From Loktanella salsilacus (GTDB taxonomy: Bacteria > Pseudomonadota > Alphaproteobacteria > Rhodobacterales > Rhodobacteraceae), in the NCBI RefSeq assembly GCF_900114485.1, contig NZ_FOTF01000017.1, forward strand, positions 1-64,000: a stretch of DNA of 64,000 nt, in the 5' to 3' direction. Both the position numbers and the translations under genes were made by a program. Under the pieces are notes generated by a model, which saw only the letters and a list, made by a program, of their open reading frames with translations, was not told where the DNA came from and searched no databases. Positions 34,351-42,608 of the stretch are shown here, in pieces. Each line of letters starts with the position of its first letter. The first letter of the stretch is position 1.

Positions 34351-36087
34351 TTAGTAATCTAACGCGTCTGGAATGGCCGCAGTGATCGGGAATTCAACGC
34401 TGATCGTGTGAATGCCGTCGTGGTCCTGCACCTCTACCGTGCCACCAAGCTGCATCGCAAAGGCGCGAATTAACTGCCGACCAACGCCGCCATCGGGCGC
34501 TACTTTTTCTGGCAAAGAGCCACCGGAGTTGCGGCACCGGAATTGCGCCATACCCGGCGATACGATCCGCAGGCTAAAGTTTAGGAACGGGGCAGGGGAC
34601 TTTGTGTCCGGCAGGTTTTTGATCGCGTTCGATCCAACTTCGCTGACCAGCAGAGCCAAGGGTACGGCCTGATCCGGAACGAGGGTAAAGTTGTCGACTT
34701 CTAGTGCATGAACCGCGTGGGGACGCGCCTCTGTGAGGTCGTGGAAAACGCTGGCGCAAATGTCGGTCATCAATGGGGCGGCGTCGGCGCGGGCGAGCTC
34801 TTTGGATTGGTATAGAACGCGATGCACAGTCGCCAGGCCAAGCACGCGGTCTTGCAAACGGCGCAGTGCATGCCGGCTTTCGTCGGTCTTGGCCGCGCGG
34901 ATTTGCATGTTCATGATCGACGAAATCATCTGCAGGTTATTCTTAACCCGGTGATGGACTTCTTTCAGCAGCACATTCTTTTCGCGCAGGCTGTTTTCCA
35001 TCCGCGCCTCGTCATCAATTAGGTCGTAGGCCATGTTGATGAAGGTCTGTTCCAGATCGAACAGTTCCTGCGGCAGCATTTCCGTATTCTTAGGCTGCGG
35101 CAGGGCACGGTCAGAGGCAAAGCGGCGCATCCGAATGCCCAGATCCTGAACGGGGCTGACAACTAAGCGGTGGACTGCAAAATAAGCAACCAGCAGGCTG
35201 GCCAGCCACATCAGCGCGGGCAAAAAGAAAGAAGGCAGCGTGTACGCGGTTGAGGATAGAACGCCATCCGTCGGGGCCCAGCCCGCGACGGCATAGGCCA
35301 GATCTGGCACAAGCGTAAGGACAACAAAGATGCGCCGTTCACCGGCCGCATTCTGCCCGGCGAACGCCGTCGGTTCGGTGCTCAGGCGGCGCACGATGTC
35401 CTCTGCCATCGCCTCTTCTTCGGCGACGGGGCGTTCGCCTTGAACGTTGATCACAGCGCCGTCGCGGTTGAAGATTGCTAGCGAAAGCGGCTGATTTTGG
35501 TCGTTCAAATCCGGCATTTCGGACATGGAGTCGGTCAGAATAGTTAGGACGATTTGGCCGATCACCTCTTCATCGCGGACGACAGGCTGGGTTAGCACGG
35601 CGGTCCGGCCGCCGGGGGCGTCCGCGCGCAGTCGTGGAATGAGGGCGTTCCGCGGCGAGGTCGCGATTTCTGCGACTCGCTCTGCCGGGCCAATGGTGAA
35701 TGGTGCGGGCTCGGAAGAACAATCAACGCGGCCGCTTTCCGGTAAAAAACCAGCAAAACTGATTGCTGGATCCGCATCTTGAAAGGCTTTGAACGACTCG
35801 CTGCAGGCGATGGGATCGTCGGCCGTTAGGCCATACGTCACGGCCTGACCTGACGCCGCACCGACCGCGCGTTGTAGAACCTGCCGTTCGCCAGATACGG
35901 CGATTTCCGTCAGCGCGACCAGTGACAGGCGTGTGCGCGCGCGCAGTGTCTCGTCTAGGTTTTGGGTCTGCCAGATCGCCAGCAGGCCAATGGGCAGCAA
36001 CGCAAGCGATAGAAAAGCCACGACCCGGAACGGCAGGCTTTGCAGGAACGGCCAGCGTTCCGCTTGCACTTCCGACCCGGACGTCAT
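34351..36087 (-). CDS. HWE/HisKA_2 family sensor kinase of the general stress response
   Basis: The 578-aa protein has membrane segments near 21-41 and 286-306 enclosing a periplasmic sensor region of about 240 residues, then a short linker, the HisKA_2 motif LLKEVHHRVKNNLQ (phospho-acceptor His at 378 or 379) and a C-terminal ATPase domain. Such kinases (PhyK type) phosphorylate PhyR. Its ATG shares one base with the ecfG stop (TGATG), so it is the third gene of the nepR-ecfG operon. The signal sensed is unknown. Confidence 0.88.
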   Translation of the reverse strand: MTSGSEVQAERWPFLQSLPFRVVAFLSLALLPIGLLAIWQTQNLDETLRARTRLSLVALTEIAVSGERQVLQRAVGAASGQAVTYGLTADDPIACSESFKAFQDADPAISFAGFLPESGRVDCSSEPAPFTIGPAERVAEIATSPRNALIPRLRADAPGGRTAVLTQPVVRDEEVIGQIVLTILTDSMSEMPDLNDQNQPLSLAIFNRDGAVINVQGERPVAEEEAMAEDIVRRLSTEPTAFAGQNAAGERRIFVVLTLVPDLAYAVAGWAPTDGVLSSTAYTLPSFFLPALMWLASLLVAYFAVHRLVVSPVQDLGIRMRRFASDRALPQPKNTEMLPQELFDLEQTFINMAYDLIDDEARMENSLREKNVLLKEVHHRVKNNLQMISSIMNMQIRAAKTDESRHALRRLQDRVLGLATVHRVLYQSKELARADAAPLMTDICASVFHDLTEARPHAVHALEVDNFTLVPDQAVPLALLVSEVGSNAIKNLPDTKSPAPFLNFSLRIVSPGMAQFRCRNSGGSLPEKVAPDGGVGRQLIRAFAMQLGGTVEVQDHDGIHTISVEFPITAAIPDALDY

Positions 36088-36641
36088 CAGAAGGCCGAGT
36101 TACCGTTATTCGCCACGACAGCGATGGTTACCTTGTCGGTCAGTTCGACCGGGCCGTCTGCATCAAGATGCATTAGTTCGGCCAGCCGCTTGCGTCCGCG
36201 GTTTGCGCGACTTTTGATCGTACCCACAGCAACGCCGCACATGTCGGCGGCCTCTTCATAAGAAAAGCCAGACGCGCCCACCAAGATCAGCGTCTCGCGC
36301 TGTTCGTCGGGGAGTTTTGCAAAGGCTGTGCGGAAGTCTGTCATTTGAAGATGGCCGTCATGGGCCGGCTTTTCTGCCATGTTTTCGGTAAAGATACCGT
36401 CAACGTCGGCGACTTCGCGCTTTGCCTTGCGGCGGCTGGAATAAAAGGTGTTGCGCAAAATCGTAAAGAGCCAAGCCCGCATGTTTGTGCCGGGCTCGAA
36501 CTTTTCGATATTTGTCCACGCCTTGACGACGGTGTCTTGCACCATGTCATCGGCAACAGACCCGTTGCGCGTCAGCGAAATTGCAAACGCACGCAGCGCC
36601 GGCAGGTGGACAACCAACTCGTCGCGCGGATCGCCGGTCAT
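36087..36641 (-). CDS. ecfG: ECF sigma factor EcfG (general stress response)
   Basis: The 184-aa protein has a sigma2 region (DDMVQDTVVKAWTN, NMRAWLFTILRN) and a sigma4 region (LPDEQRETLILVGASGFSYEEAA, GTIKSRANRGRKRL). It directs RNA polymerase to GGAAC-N16/17-GTT promoters. The ATG at 36641 overlaps the nepR stop by four bases. NepR holds it inactive until phosphorylated PhyR takes NepR away. EcfG-type promoters in front of both this operon and phyR predict positive autoregulation. Confidence 0.95.
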   Translation of the reverse strand: MTGDPRDELVVHLPALRAFAISLTRNGSVADDMVQDTVVKAWTNIEKFEPGTNMRAWLFTILRNTFYSSRRKAKREVADVDGIFTENMAEKPAHDGHLQMTDFRTAFAKLPDEQRETLILVGASGFSYEEAADMCGVAVGTIKSRANRGRKRLAELMHLDADGPVELTDKVTIAVVANNGNSAF

Positions 36642-36799
36642 GACTTTCCATCCTGTTCGGATGGTTCAGAGGCCTTAAGTTGGGCCAACAGATCTTTTAG
36701 CCGATCAGGCAACTCGGCCTGTTCCTGTTCGCGAAAAACACGTTTAAGGTTGGCGTCGATCTGCTGGCGCGCCCTTTCACTTGGAGTATCGTTGGACAT
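36638..36799 (-). CDS. nepR: Anti-sigma factor NepR
   Basis: The 53-aa protein reads MSNDTPSERARQQIDANLKR, then a helix with VFREQEQAELPDRLKDLLAQL and a short tail. The pattern IxxxLKRVF..E.....PDRLxDLLxxL is that of NepR, whose two helices bind EcfG or the sigma-like domain of PhyR. It overlaps ecfG by ATGA and is divergent from phyR, the standard arrangement. It is too short for usual length cut-offs. Confidence 0.92.
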   Translation of the reverse strand: MSNDTPSERARQQIDANLKRVFREQEQAELPDRLKDLLAQLKASEPSEQDGKS

Positions 36800-36838
36800 T
36801 CGCCCGCCTGCTGTTATCTGAAATTATAGATGCCTTGA

Positions 36839-36871
36839 GGAACTTAAACGCCGATAACGGCGTTTGGTTCC
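36839..36871. promoter_or_regulatory. Divergent overlapping EcfG promoters, phyR and nepR-ecfG
   Basis: On the plus strand GGAAC (36839-36843), 17 bp, CGTT (36861-36864) points to phyR. On the minus strand GGAAC (36871-36867), 16 bp, CGTT (36850-36847) points to nepR. The two overlap almost fully because the region is an inverted repeat (AAACGCCGATAACGGCGTTT in the centre). Confidence 0.85.
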
Positions 36872-36902
36872 CGTGTAAGGGTAAGACAGGAAGAAAAACA
36901 TT

Positions 36903-37718
36903 ATGTCAAACGGCACCGCACAGCAGGATATCACCACAGCGATCGGCACTTACCTGCCGTATCTGCGTCGCTACGCGCGGGCCTTGACCGGAACGCAGTC
37001 TAGCGGTGATGCATATGCTGCTGCCACTCTCGAAGCGATCTTAGAAGATCGTAGCATTTTCGATACGCAAATCTCGGCGAAGTCCGCACTTTTCAAGACC
37101 CTGCACATGTTGTGGGCCAGCACAGACACCTCTGCCCCTGGCGAGACCGCTGTCGGCATTGAAGGCGCTGCGCAGCGCCATCTGGCAAAGCTGACCGCGA
37201 ACACGCGCGAGGCGCTTTTGCTGCACACGATCGAAGAATTCAGCCATGCGGAAATCGCCGACATCATGTCGATCGAGGAGTCCGAAGTCGTTCACCTGAT
37301 CGACGTCGCGCACCGCGAGATGGCCGATAGCGTCGCTGGACGTATCCTGATCATTGAAGACGAAGCCATCATCGCGATGGACTTGGAATCCTTGGTGTCC
37401 GATATGGGCCACAAGGTTACAGGCATTGCACGTACGCATTCTGGCGCGATCGCTTTGGGTAAATCTGAGCGTCCTGACATGATCCTTGCGGACATTCAGT
37501 TAGCCGATAACTCGTCTGGTATTGATGCCGTGAACGAGCTGCTTGGCGAATTTGGCGACATGCCGGTGATCTTTATCACCGCCTTTCCAGAACGTCTGCT
37601 GACGGGCAACAAGCCAGAGCCAGCGTTCCTGATCGCCAAGCCTTATACCGAAGAGCAGGTCCGCTCTGCTGTGGCGCAGGCAATGTTCTTTTCGTCGACA
37701 GAAACGCTAAGCGTCTAA
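36903..37718 (+). CDS. phyR: Anti-anti-sigma response regulator PhyR
   Basis: The 271-aa protein has an N-terminal EcfG-like domain (about 10-140, lacking real DNA-binding function in the family) and a C-terminal receiver domain (IIEDEAIIAMD at about 150, phospho-acceptor D197 in ILADIQ, K in AKPY near 243). When phosphorylated it mimics the sigma factor and binds NepR, freeing EcfG. The preceding inverted EcfG promoters imply feedback. Confidence 0.96.
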   Translation: MSNGTAQQDITTAIGTYLPYLRRYARALTGTQSSGDAYAAATLEAILEDRSIFDTQISAKSALFKTLHMLWASTDTSAPGETAVGIEGAAQRHLAKLTANTREALLLHTIEEFSHAEIADIMSIEESEVVHLIDVAHREMADSVAGRILIIEDEAIIAMDLESLVSDMGHKVTGIARTHSGAIALGKSERPDMILADIQLADNSSGIDAVNELLGEFGDMPVIFITAFPERLLTGNKPEPAFLIAKPYTEEQVRSAVAQAMFFSSTETLSV

Positions 37719-37776
37719 CGATAACGGCCGGCGGGGCATATGTGTCCCGCCAGCCATTTTGTGAAATTACAGATGT

Positions 37777-37806
37777 GCCGCGCGCCACACGTGGGCGCGG
37801 CTTTTT
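37777..37806 (+). terminator. Terminator of phyR
   Basis: GCCGCGC pairs with GCGCGGC around an inner CCAC/GTGG helix, followed by TTTTT. Another stem, GGCGGG/CCCGCC, lies just upstream at about 37731-37753. Confidence 0.85.
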
Positions 37807-37832
37807 ATAGGTTAGTCTGACAAGGACATCCC

Positions 37833-38561
37833 ATGGCGACCCCCTGCAGCCAATGTCCATTGCGCCGTCACCCCATTTTCAAACCGATGTCCGAACAGGA
37901 CGTCAAAGCGATGCAAAAGTTCAAGGTCGGCGAGCTGATCATTGAGGCTGGTACGCCATTGCTGATTGAGGGATCCAACAGCCCGCAATTATTCACAGCG
38001 CTGCGCGGTATGGGGCTGCGCTATAAAACGACGCTGGATGGTGGGCGGCAGATCGTCAACTTTATCTTTCCCGGTGATTTTATTGGACTGCAAGCTGGCG
38101 TGATGGGCGAGATGGCCCATTCGGTCGAAGCGTCATCCAAAATGACCCTATGCGTCTTCAACCGCTCAGAGTTTTGGAATTTTTACAAAACGCACCCAGA
38201 GCGCGGCTTTGACATCACATGGCTTGCCGCCGTCGAAGAGCATTTCCTTGGTGAAGCCCTGACCGCCGTTGGGCGTCGTTCTGCCCTAGAGGCGCTGTCT
38301 TGGGCATTGCTGCGGATATTTCTGCGCGGCGAACAGATGGGGTTGGTGCATAATCGCAGCATGGAACTGCCGTTTCGGCAGCAGGATTTGGCGGATGCGA
38401 TGGGCTTATCGCTGGTCCATACTAACAAAACGCTGTCCAAACTGCGTGAGCGACAATTGGCTAATTGGTCGGACGGGCAGCTGACGATTAATGACTTAGC
38501 CAAGCTTGCTGTCATTGCGAAGGTTGAGCTGGAGTCCATCCCGCAGCGCCCGCTGATGTGA
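37833..38561 (+). CDS. Crp/Fnr family regulator
   Basis: The 242-aa protein has a cyclic-nucleotide-like N-terminal domain and a Crp-type winged helix (LPFRQQDLADAMGLSLVHTNKTLSKLRE, about 180-210). The N-terminus CSQCPLRRHPIF recalls Fnr-type proteins, but only two of the cysteines needed for a 4Fe-4S cluster are present there, so an oxygen-sensing cluster is unlikely. Ligand and targets are unknown. It has its own transcription unit after the phyR terminator. Confidence 0.88.
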   Translation: MATPCSQCPLRRHPIFKPMSEQDVKAMQKFKVGELIIEAGTPLLIEGSNSPQLFTALRGMGLRYKTTLDGGRQIVNFIFPGDFIGLQAGVMGEMAHSVEASSKMTLCVFNRSEFWNFYKTHPERGFDITWLAAVEEHFLGEALTAVGRRSALEALSWALLRIFLRGEQMGLVHNRSMELPFRQQDLADAMGLSLVHTNKTLSKLRERQLANWSDGQLTINDLAKLAVIAKVELESIPQRPLM

Positions 38562-39569
38562 TCAATCGCCGCGCAGGAATGCAGTCAGCGGTGCCTCGCC
38601 TGACCGCAACCCCGGTTCAGATTGCACGCCGCGGATACGGTCCAGCATGGCGGCGCGCTGCGTGGTATGAAGTTCTGCCAATTCGATAACCGCAGGATGA
38701 ATGTAGCTATTTCGCGCGACAGTCGGCGTGTTGTGCAGGGTGTCTGATGCTGCCTCTGTCATCGCTTTGATCGTCAGGTCACCGGGGGCGAGGGCAACGT
38801 TAAAGGCGGCGAGGGTGCCATTCCATGTGCGCATCGTCTTGGCTGTCGCGAACTCGCCGCAGATCTCATGCAGGGTTTCGTTGATCTGCTCTGACCGAAC
38901 CGCGTGGGGCGTGCCTGCGTCGCCCTGCCAAGTGATGATTTCCGCGCCGGGCAGATCCTGACACGCCTCTAGCACGGCGGACAAACGCGGCGCGAAAAAG
39001 TCTTTGTTGATCTGCGCATTGCCCTTGCCGATATACGACAGTCGCACGCGGCCGCCTTGAAAATCACCGTGTTCACGCAGCATCGTCGTGGCCCCATAAC
39101 TGCCGTTTTCGGCTGTATAGACACTATGTCCGACCCGCAGCGATGCGCGATCGATCAGCGCAAGGGTCGCCGCAATCGCCGTTTCACGCTCGCCCGCCGC
39201 GCCGCGCAGATGGGTGCCGATCCAGCGACGCAGCTTTGGCAAAGTCTGCGCAAACGCCACCAGCTTTTCAAACTTCAGCTGGGCGTGATGCTCTGTCCAG
39301 TCGGCGTGATAGCGGTATTGTTTCCGCTCGCGGTCATCCAGACCCGTCGCCTGTAGGTGCCCGCGCAGCATGGGGGAAATCCAGACGTCGCCGTAGGCGG
39401 GGGGCACAGCGATCGCCGCGATGCGGGCGCGTTCATCCTTATTATCGATCCGTGTGCCGTCGGGCGCGGTATAGCTGAAGCCACGCCCCGCGCGGCGACG
39501 CTTGATGCCCGGTTCAGTGTCCGGATAGTAAACAAGCCCCGCAATCTGCGCGATATCGGCAAAGGACAT
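38562..39569 (-). CDS. DNA topoisomerase IB (poxvirus type)
   Basis: The 335-aa enzyme has an N-terminal domain (GRGFSYTAPDGTRI) and a catalytic domain with the nucleophile Tyr in ARNSYIHPAV near residue 285 and conserved KIG-like segment SYIGKGNAQ near 180. It relaxes supercoils by transient 3'-phosphotyrosine linkage. Its ATG overlaps the DUF2945 stop (TGATG), putting it under EcfG-type promoters. A role in stress DNA maintenance is inferred. Confidence 0.93.
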   Translation of the reverse strand: MSFADIAQIAGLVYYPDTEPGIKRRRAGRGFSYTAPDGTRIDNKDERARIAAIAVPPAYGDVWISPMLRGHLQATGLDDRERKQYRYHADWTEHHAQLKFEKLVAFAQTLPKLRRWIGTHLRGAAGERETAIAATLALIDRASLRVGHSVYTAENGSYGATTMLREHGDFQGGRVRLSYIGKGNAQINKDFFAPRLSAVLEACQDLPGAEIITWQGDAGTPHAVRSEQINETLHEICGEFATAKTMRTWNGTLAAFNVALAPGDLTIKAMTEAASDTLHNTPTVARNSYIHPAVIELAELHTTQRAAMLDRIRGVQSEPGLRSGEAPLTAFLRGD

Positions 39570-39784
39570 CAGGCCGCCTCGATTTCCGTGATGGATTTCA
39601 AGACCTCGTCGCCGTCATCCTGTTTGATGCGAAACGCGGGCTCGTCGTCAGACGCGTCTCGGGTCACGTCGCTGCCTTTGATCGTCAGCGTCGTCTTGCG
39701 CGTATAGCGTTTCACGACTTCGCCTGTACCGGTGCCATTGCCCCAGTTCCATTTCACGCTGTCGCCTTCTTTAAAGTCACTCAT
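39569..39784 (-). CDS. DUF2945 (HVA1-like) protein
   Basis: The 71-aa protein, starting MSDFKEGDSVKWNWGNGTGTGEVV, is a small SH3-like beta protein. The ATG at 39784 is preferred because the longer frame from 39835 would cover the EcfG promoter at 39833-39809. Family members often sit in stress or DNA-repair loci; molecular role unknown. It is coupled to topoisomerase IB. Confidence 0.85.
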   Translation of the reverse strand: MSDFKEGDSVKWNWGNGTGTGEVVKRYTRKTTLTIKGSDVTRDASDDEPAFRIKQDDGDEVLKSITEIEAA

Positions 39785-39808
39785 AACTGCCTCCTGCTTT
39801 GCAGGCAT

Positions 39809-39833
39809 AACCAGCCGCCGCAGGTTCGGTTCC
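39809..39833 (-). promoter_or_regulatory. EcfG-type promoter of the DUF2945-topoisomerase operon
   Basis: GGAAC (39833-39829), 17-bp spacer, GTT (39811-39809), 25 bp before the DUF2945 start. The spacer and flanks resemble those at 34269-34293. Confidence 0.78.
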
Positions 39834-39952
39834 ATTTACGATATGACGGTGGATTGAGGAGGTAGGGTGCGACTGGCCGATTGGAATGCCGGGGAAACAT
39901 GGGATCTGGCCAGTCGCGCAAAGCACGGGGACAAGTGCGTTTGTACAATAGA

Positions 39953-39978
39953 AACGCCACCTGCGCCGATTTGGTTCC
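39953..39978 (-). promoter_or_regulatory. Second upstream EcfG-type promoter
   Basis: GGAAC (39978-39974), 17 bp, CGTT (39956-39953) on the minus strand, about 170 bp upstream of DUF2945. The stretch 39785-39950 between the two promoters holds no convincing gene, so this is either a distal promoter or the start of a small RNA. Confidence 0.6.
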
Positions 39979-40143
39979 ACGCTTTTTGAACTGTAGGACG
40001 AAAAGTTTAGGTCATTCGCCGGATACTGCAGAATGCCATGATCGCGACTAAAACTGCCCCTGTTGGGACGGGTCTACGTTGAAAAATAGGCGGGGCAGAT
40101 CATGTTGCTTAGTCATGTTGGCATCTGACAGGACAGGCACCGA

Positions 40144-41379
40144 ATGGCGATTTTGAAGTCCCGGGCAATTGGCCGCAAAATCTTGCGCCAGGTGCGTACA
40201 AGCTATTGGTTCTGGCCGTCGACGCTCGTTCTGGGTGCCCTGTGTTTAGCGGCGCTGGTCGAATGGATCGATACGCAGCCCGGTTTGATGCGGGATGTTC
40301 TGCCAGATTGGTTGACCGCCATCGATCCAGATGGTGCGCGCGATACGCTTTCGACCCTTGCGACGGCCGTCATTGGGGTGGCTGGCGTCATGTTTTCCAT
40401 GACGCTGGTTGCGGTATCTTTTGCCGCCGATACCTTTGGTCCGCGTCTGATCGGCAACTTCATGCGGGATCGCGGCACGCAGTTCAGCTTTGGTCTGCTG
40501 CTGGGCACCTTTGCTTTTAACATCGTGATGTTGCGTTCGGTGCAAGGCGGCGATGCGGAGTTCGTCCCCTACGCCGGGTTAACGATGGCGCTGTTTCTCG
40601 CCCTCATCTCGGTCTTTACGATTATCTATTATATTCACCACGTGCCAGAGACGATCAATGTGTCCAACATCAGCTCTGATCTGGGACATCAGTTTAGTGC
40701 CAGCATTAGGGAGTTGATCGCAGAGCGGGCAAAGATCGAGGTCGAGGACGTGAGGCCCGCCCTGAAGGCCCAAGAGATTGGCGTCACTTTGGCTGCGTGT
40801 GGCTACATTCAGCAGCTAGATACGGATGCTTTGCACAATTGCGCTTGTGACAGTGACTGGGTTATTCAGGTCGAACGGTCTGCCGGGGAATTCATCACAC
40901 CCCACACGGACGTGCTGACAGTTCTGACCGTATCCCCTTTGACCGACAAACAGATCAAGGTGTTGCAAAGCGCCTTTGCGACCGGAAATGACCGGACAGA
41001 GGTGCAATCCACGGCGTATTTCGCAGACCAATTGGTCGAGATGATCGCTCGGGCCCTGTCGCCGGGGTTTAATGATCCGTTCACCGCGATGAACTGTCTG
41101 AACTGGCTACATGCCGGATTGCAGGATGCCTTGTTGCACAATGGCGGTTTGAGGCCGCTGACAACTCAGCGTGTCCGATATCCCCACCTTGATTTTCCAG
41201 CGTTGTTCGCTGTCAGCTTTGGCGCGGCGTTGCCTTATACCGTTACTGATCGGATGTGCCGCGCGCGTCATCTGGCGTTGACGCAAGAGTTGCTGACTCG
41301 CGCCACAGGGCGAAATCGTGATGTGATCGCTGCGTTGGTACCTGCCTTGCGTACGGGGCCGCGAGAGCGCGCTTTGTGA
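40144..41379 (+). CDS. DUF2254 integral membrane protein
   Basis: The 411-aa protein has four membrane segments in the first 180 residues (near 28-45, 75-100, 118-140 and 148-165) and a soluble C-terminal part of about 230 residues with the conserved region SPGFNDPFTAMNC. This matches DUF2254, a family of predicted membrane proteins without proven function. It is monocistronic; the next gene is convergent. Confidence 0.85.
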   Translation: MAILKSRAIGRKILRQVRTSYWFWPSTLVLGALCLAALVEWIDTQPGLMRDVLPDWLTAIDPDGARDTLSTLATAVIGVAGVMFSMTLVAVSFAADTFGPRLIGNFMRDRGTQFSFGLLLGTFAFNIVMLRSVQGGDAEFVPYAGLTMALFLALISVFTIIYYIHHVPETINVSNISSDLGHQFSASIRELIAERAKIEVEDVRPALKAQEIGVTLAACGYIQQLDTDALHNCACDSDWVIQVERSAGEFITPHTDVLTVLTVSPLTDKQIKVLQSAFATGNDRTEVQSTAYFADQLVEMIARALSPGFNDPFTAMNCLNWLHAGLQDALLHNGGLRPLTTQRVRYPHLDFPALFAVSFGAALPYTVTDRMCRARHLALTQELLTRATGRNRDVIAALVPALRTGPRERAL

Positions 41380-41386
41380 TGCAAAG

Positions 41387-42157
41387 CTATGCTGCCACGG
41401 GGAGGGGAATGAGTGAGGCAGTGCGCAACCCTTCTAGCAGGGGCTGGCCCAAGTAGAATCCTTGAAACTGGGTAATCCCCGCGTCGCGTAGCACGTCAAA
41501 TTCGGCCTGCGTTTCAACACCTTCGGCGATGACACCTGTTCCAAGCTCTTTGCACATGCCGACGACCGATCTGACCATGCGTTGCCGCCGTTCGTCCGTT
41601 TCGATGCCGCGCACGATGCGCATATCCAGTTTGATCAGGTCCGTTTGCATGTCACAAAGTGCGCCAAGCCCAGCAAAGCAGGCCCCGAAGTTATCGATTG
41701 CCGTCAGCAATCCGCGTTTGCGATAGCTGCTGATGATGGCGCGCATGTGTTGCGGGTCACGTAAGTATTCCGATTCGGTAAATTCAAAGATCAGATTCGC
41801 GACGTTGAACCCATAATGGTCAGCGGCCATCAGTGTGGCGCTGATACAGGTGTCGGGGTCCAACACAGCATTCGGCATGCAGTTGACGCTGAGCTTGGCC
41901 TGCAGGCCAAGAGCCGATGCCATTGCGATCGCTTTGACCCGGCACTTGCGGTCAAAGCTATAGCGTGTTCGGGCGGTGACCGATTTGATCACCTCTGCCG
42001 CCGTACCGTTCACACCGCCGCGGGCCAAAGCCTCGTGTGCGAAGATCGCACCGGTGCGCAGGTCATAGATCGGCTGAAAAGCCATGGTGAAGCGGTTGGC
42101 GAAATTTTGACGGTCGAAATTTGCGCCGCCAGGCAGGCTTTGGGGTGGATATGGCAT
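41387..42157 (-). CDS. Stand-alone EAL-domain protein, one catalytic position altered
   Basis: The 256-aa protein is one EAL domain: HEALARG near 42 (the EAL motif), LSVNCMP, FEFTESEY, KLDMRIV and AEGVETQAE are in order. The loop usually written DDFGTG reads DNFGACFAG, so a metal-binding Asp is Asn. It may be a weak c-di-GMP phosphodiesterase or a non-catalytic binding protein. No sensor domain is fused. Confidence 0.85.
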   Translation of the reverse strand: MPYPPQSLPGGANFDRQNFANRFTMAFQPIYDLRTGAIFAHEALARGGVNGTAAEVIKSVTARTRYSFDRKCRVKAIAMASALGLQAKLSVNCMPNAVLDPDTCISATLMAADHYGFNVANLIFEFTESEYLRDPQHMRAIISSYRKRGLLTAIDNFGACFAGLGALCDMQTDLIKLDMRIVRGIETDERRQRMVRSVVGMCKELGTGVIAEGVETQAEFDVLRDAGITQFQGFYLGQPLLEGLRTASLIPLPVAA

Positions 42158-42237
42158 GATGAATCCTTCAACTCTGATCCGACTTTGCGACCAGAATCTT
42201 TCAGATCCGTAAAATCTGCCGAAAAAAGCTACGAAAA

Positions 42238-42266
42238 AACCCCCGCCTGTTGCCAGTGCGGGGGTT
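42238..42266 (-). terminator. Terminator of rpsU
   Basis: On the minus strand AACCCCCGC pairs with GCGGGGGTT around a 11-nt loop and is followed by TTTT. Confidence 0.9.
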
Positions 42267-42298
42267 CATTCATGTCGTCGCCAGAGAGGCGGGTTGCC

Positions 42299-42505
42299 TT
42301 ACAGCAAACCTTCGCGTTGGGCCTTCTTACGCGCCAGCTTACGCTGACGGCGGATGGCTTCGGCTTTCTCGCGCGCCTTGCGGACGGAGGGCTTCTCGAA
42401 ATGTTGCTTAAGCTTCATTTCACGGAACACGCCTTCACGCTGAAGTTTCTTCTTCAGAGCACGCAACGCCTGATCGACGTTGTTATCACGAACACTAACC
42501 TGCAT
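42299..42505 (-). CDS. rpsU: 30S ribosomal protein S21
   Basis: The 68-aa basic protein starts [27 protein letters not shown], the conserved S21 start, and ends in an Arg/Lys-rich helix ([17 protein letters not shown]). It joins the 30S subunit near the anti-Shine-Dalgarno region. AGAGAGGTGG lies just upstream of the ATG. Confidence 0.96.
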   Translation of the reverse strand: MQVSVRDNNVDQALRALKKKLQREGVFREMKLKQHFEKPSVRKAREKAEAIRRQRKLARKKAQREGLL

Positions 42506-42608
42506 GTGGTTTTCACCACCTCTCTAAGTTAAATTTGCAAAAATTGCAGGAAGTGGGCACATAGCAACATCGCGCTACGTTGTCCAGTGTCGAACAAAAG
42601 GACCGATT

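Noticed and set aside
37833-37868. Fnr-type oxygen-sensing cluster in the Crp/Fnr regulator
   Set aside because: Only two N-terminal cysteines are present; the rest of the ligand set is missing.
39777-39980. 67-codon frame starting at an EcfG-like GGAAC site
   Set aside because: The start codon falls at the promoter itself, and the frame runs into the second promoter; composition is not protein-like.
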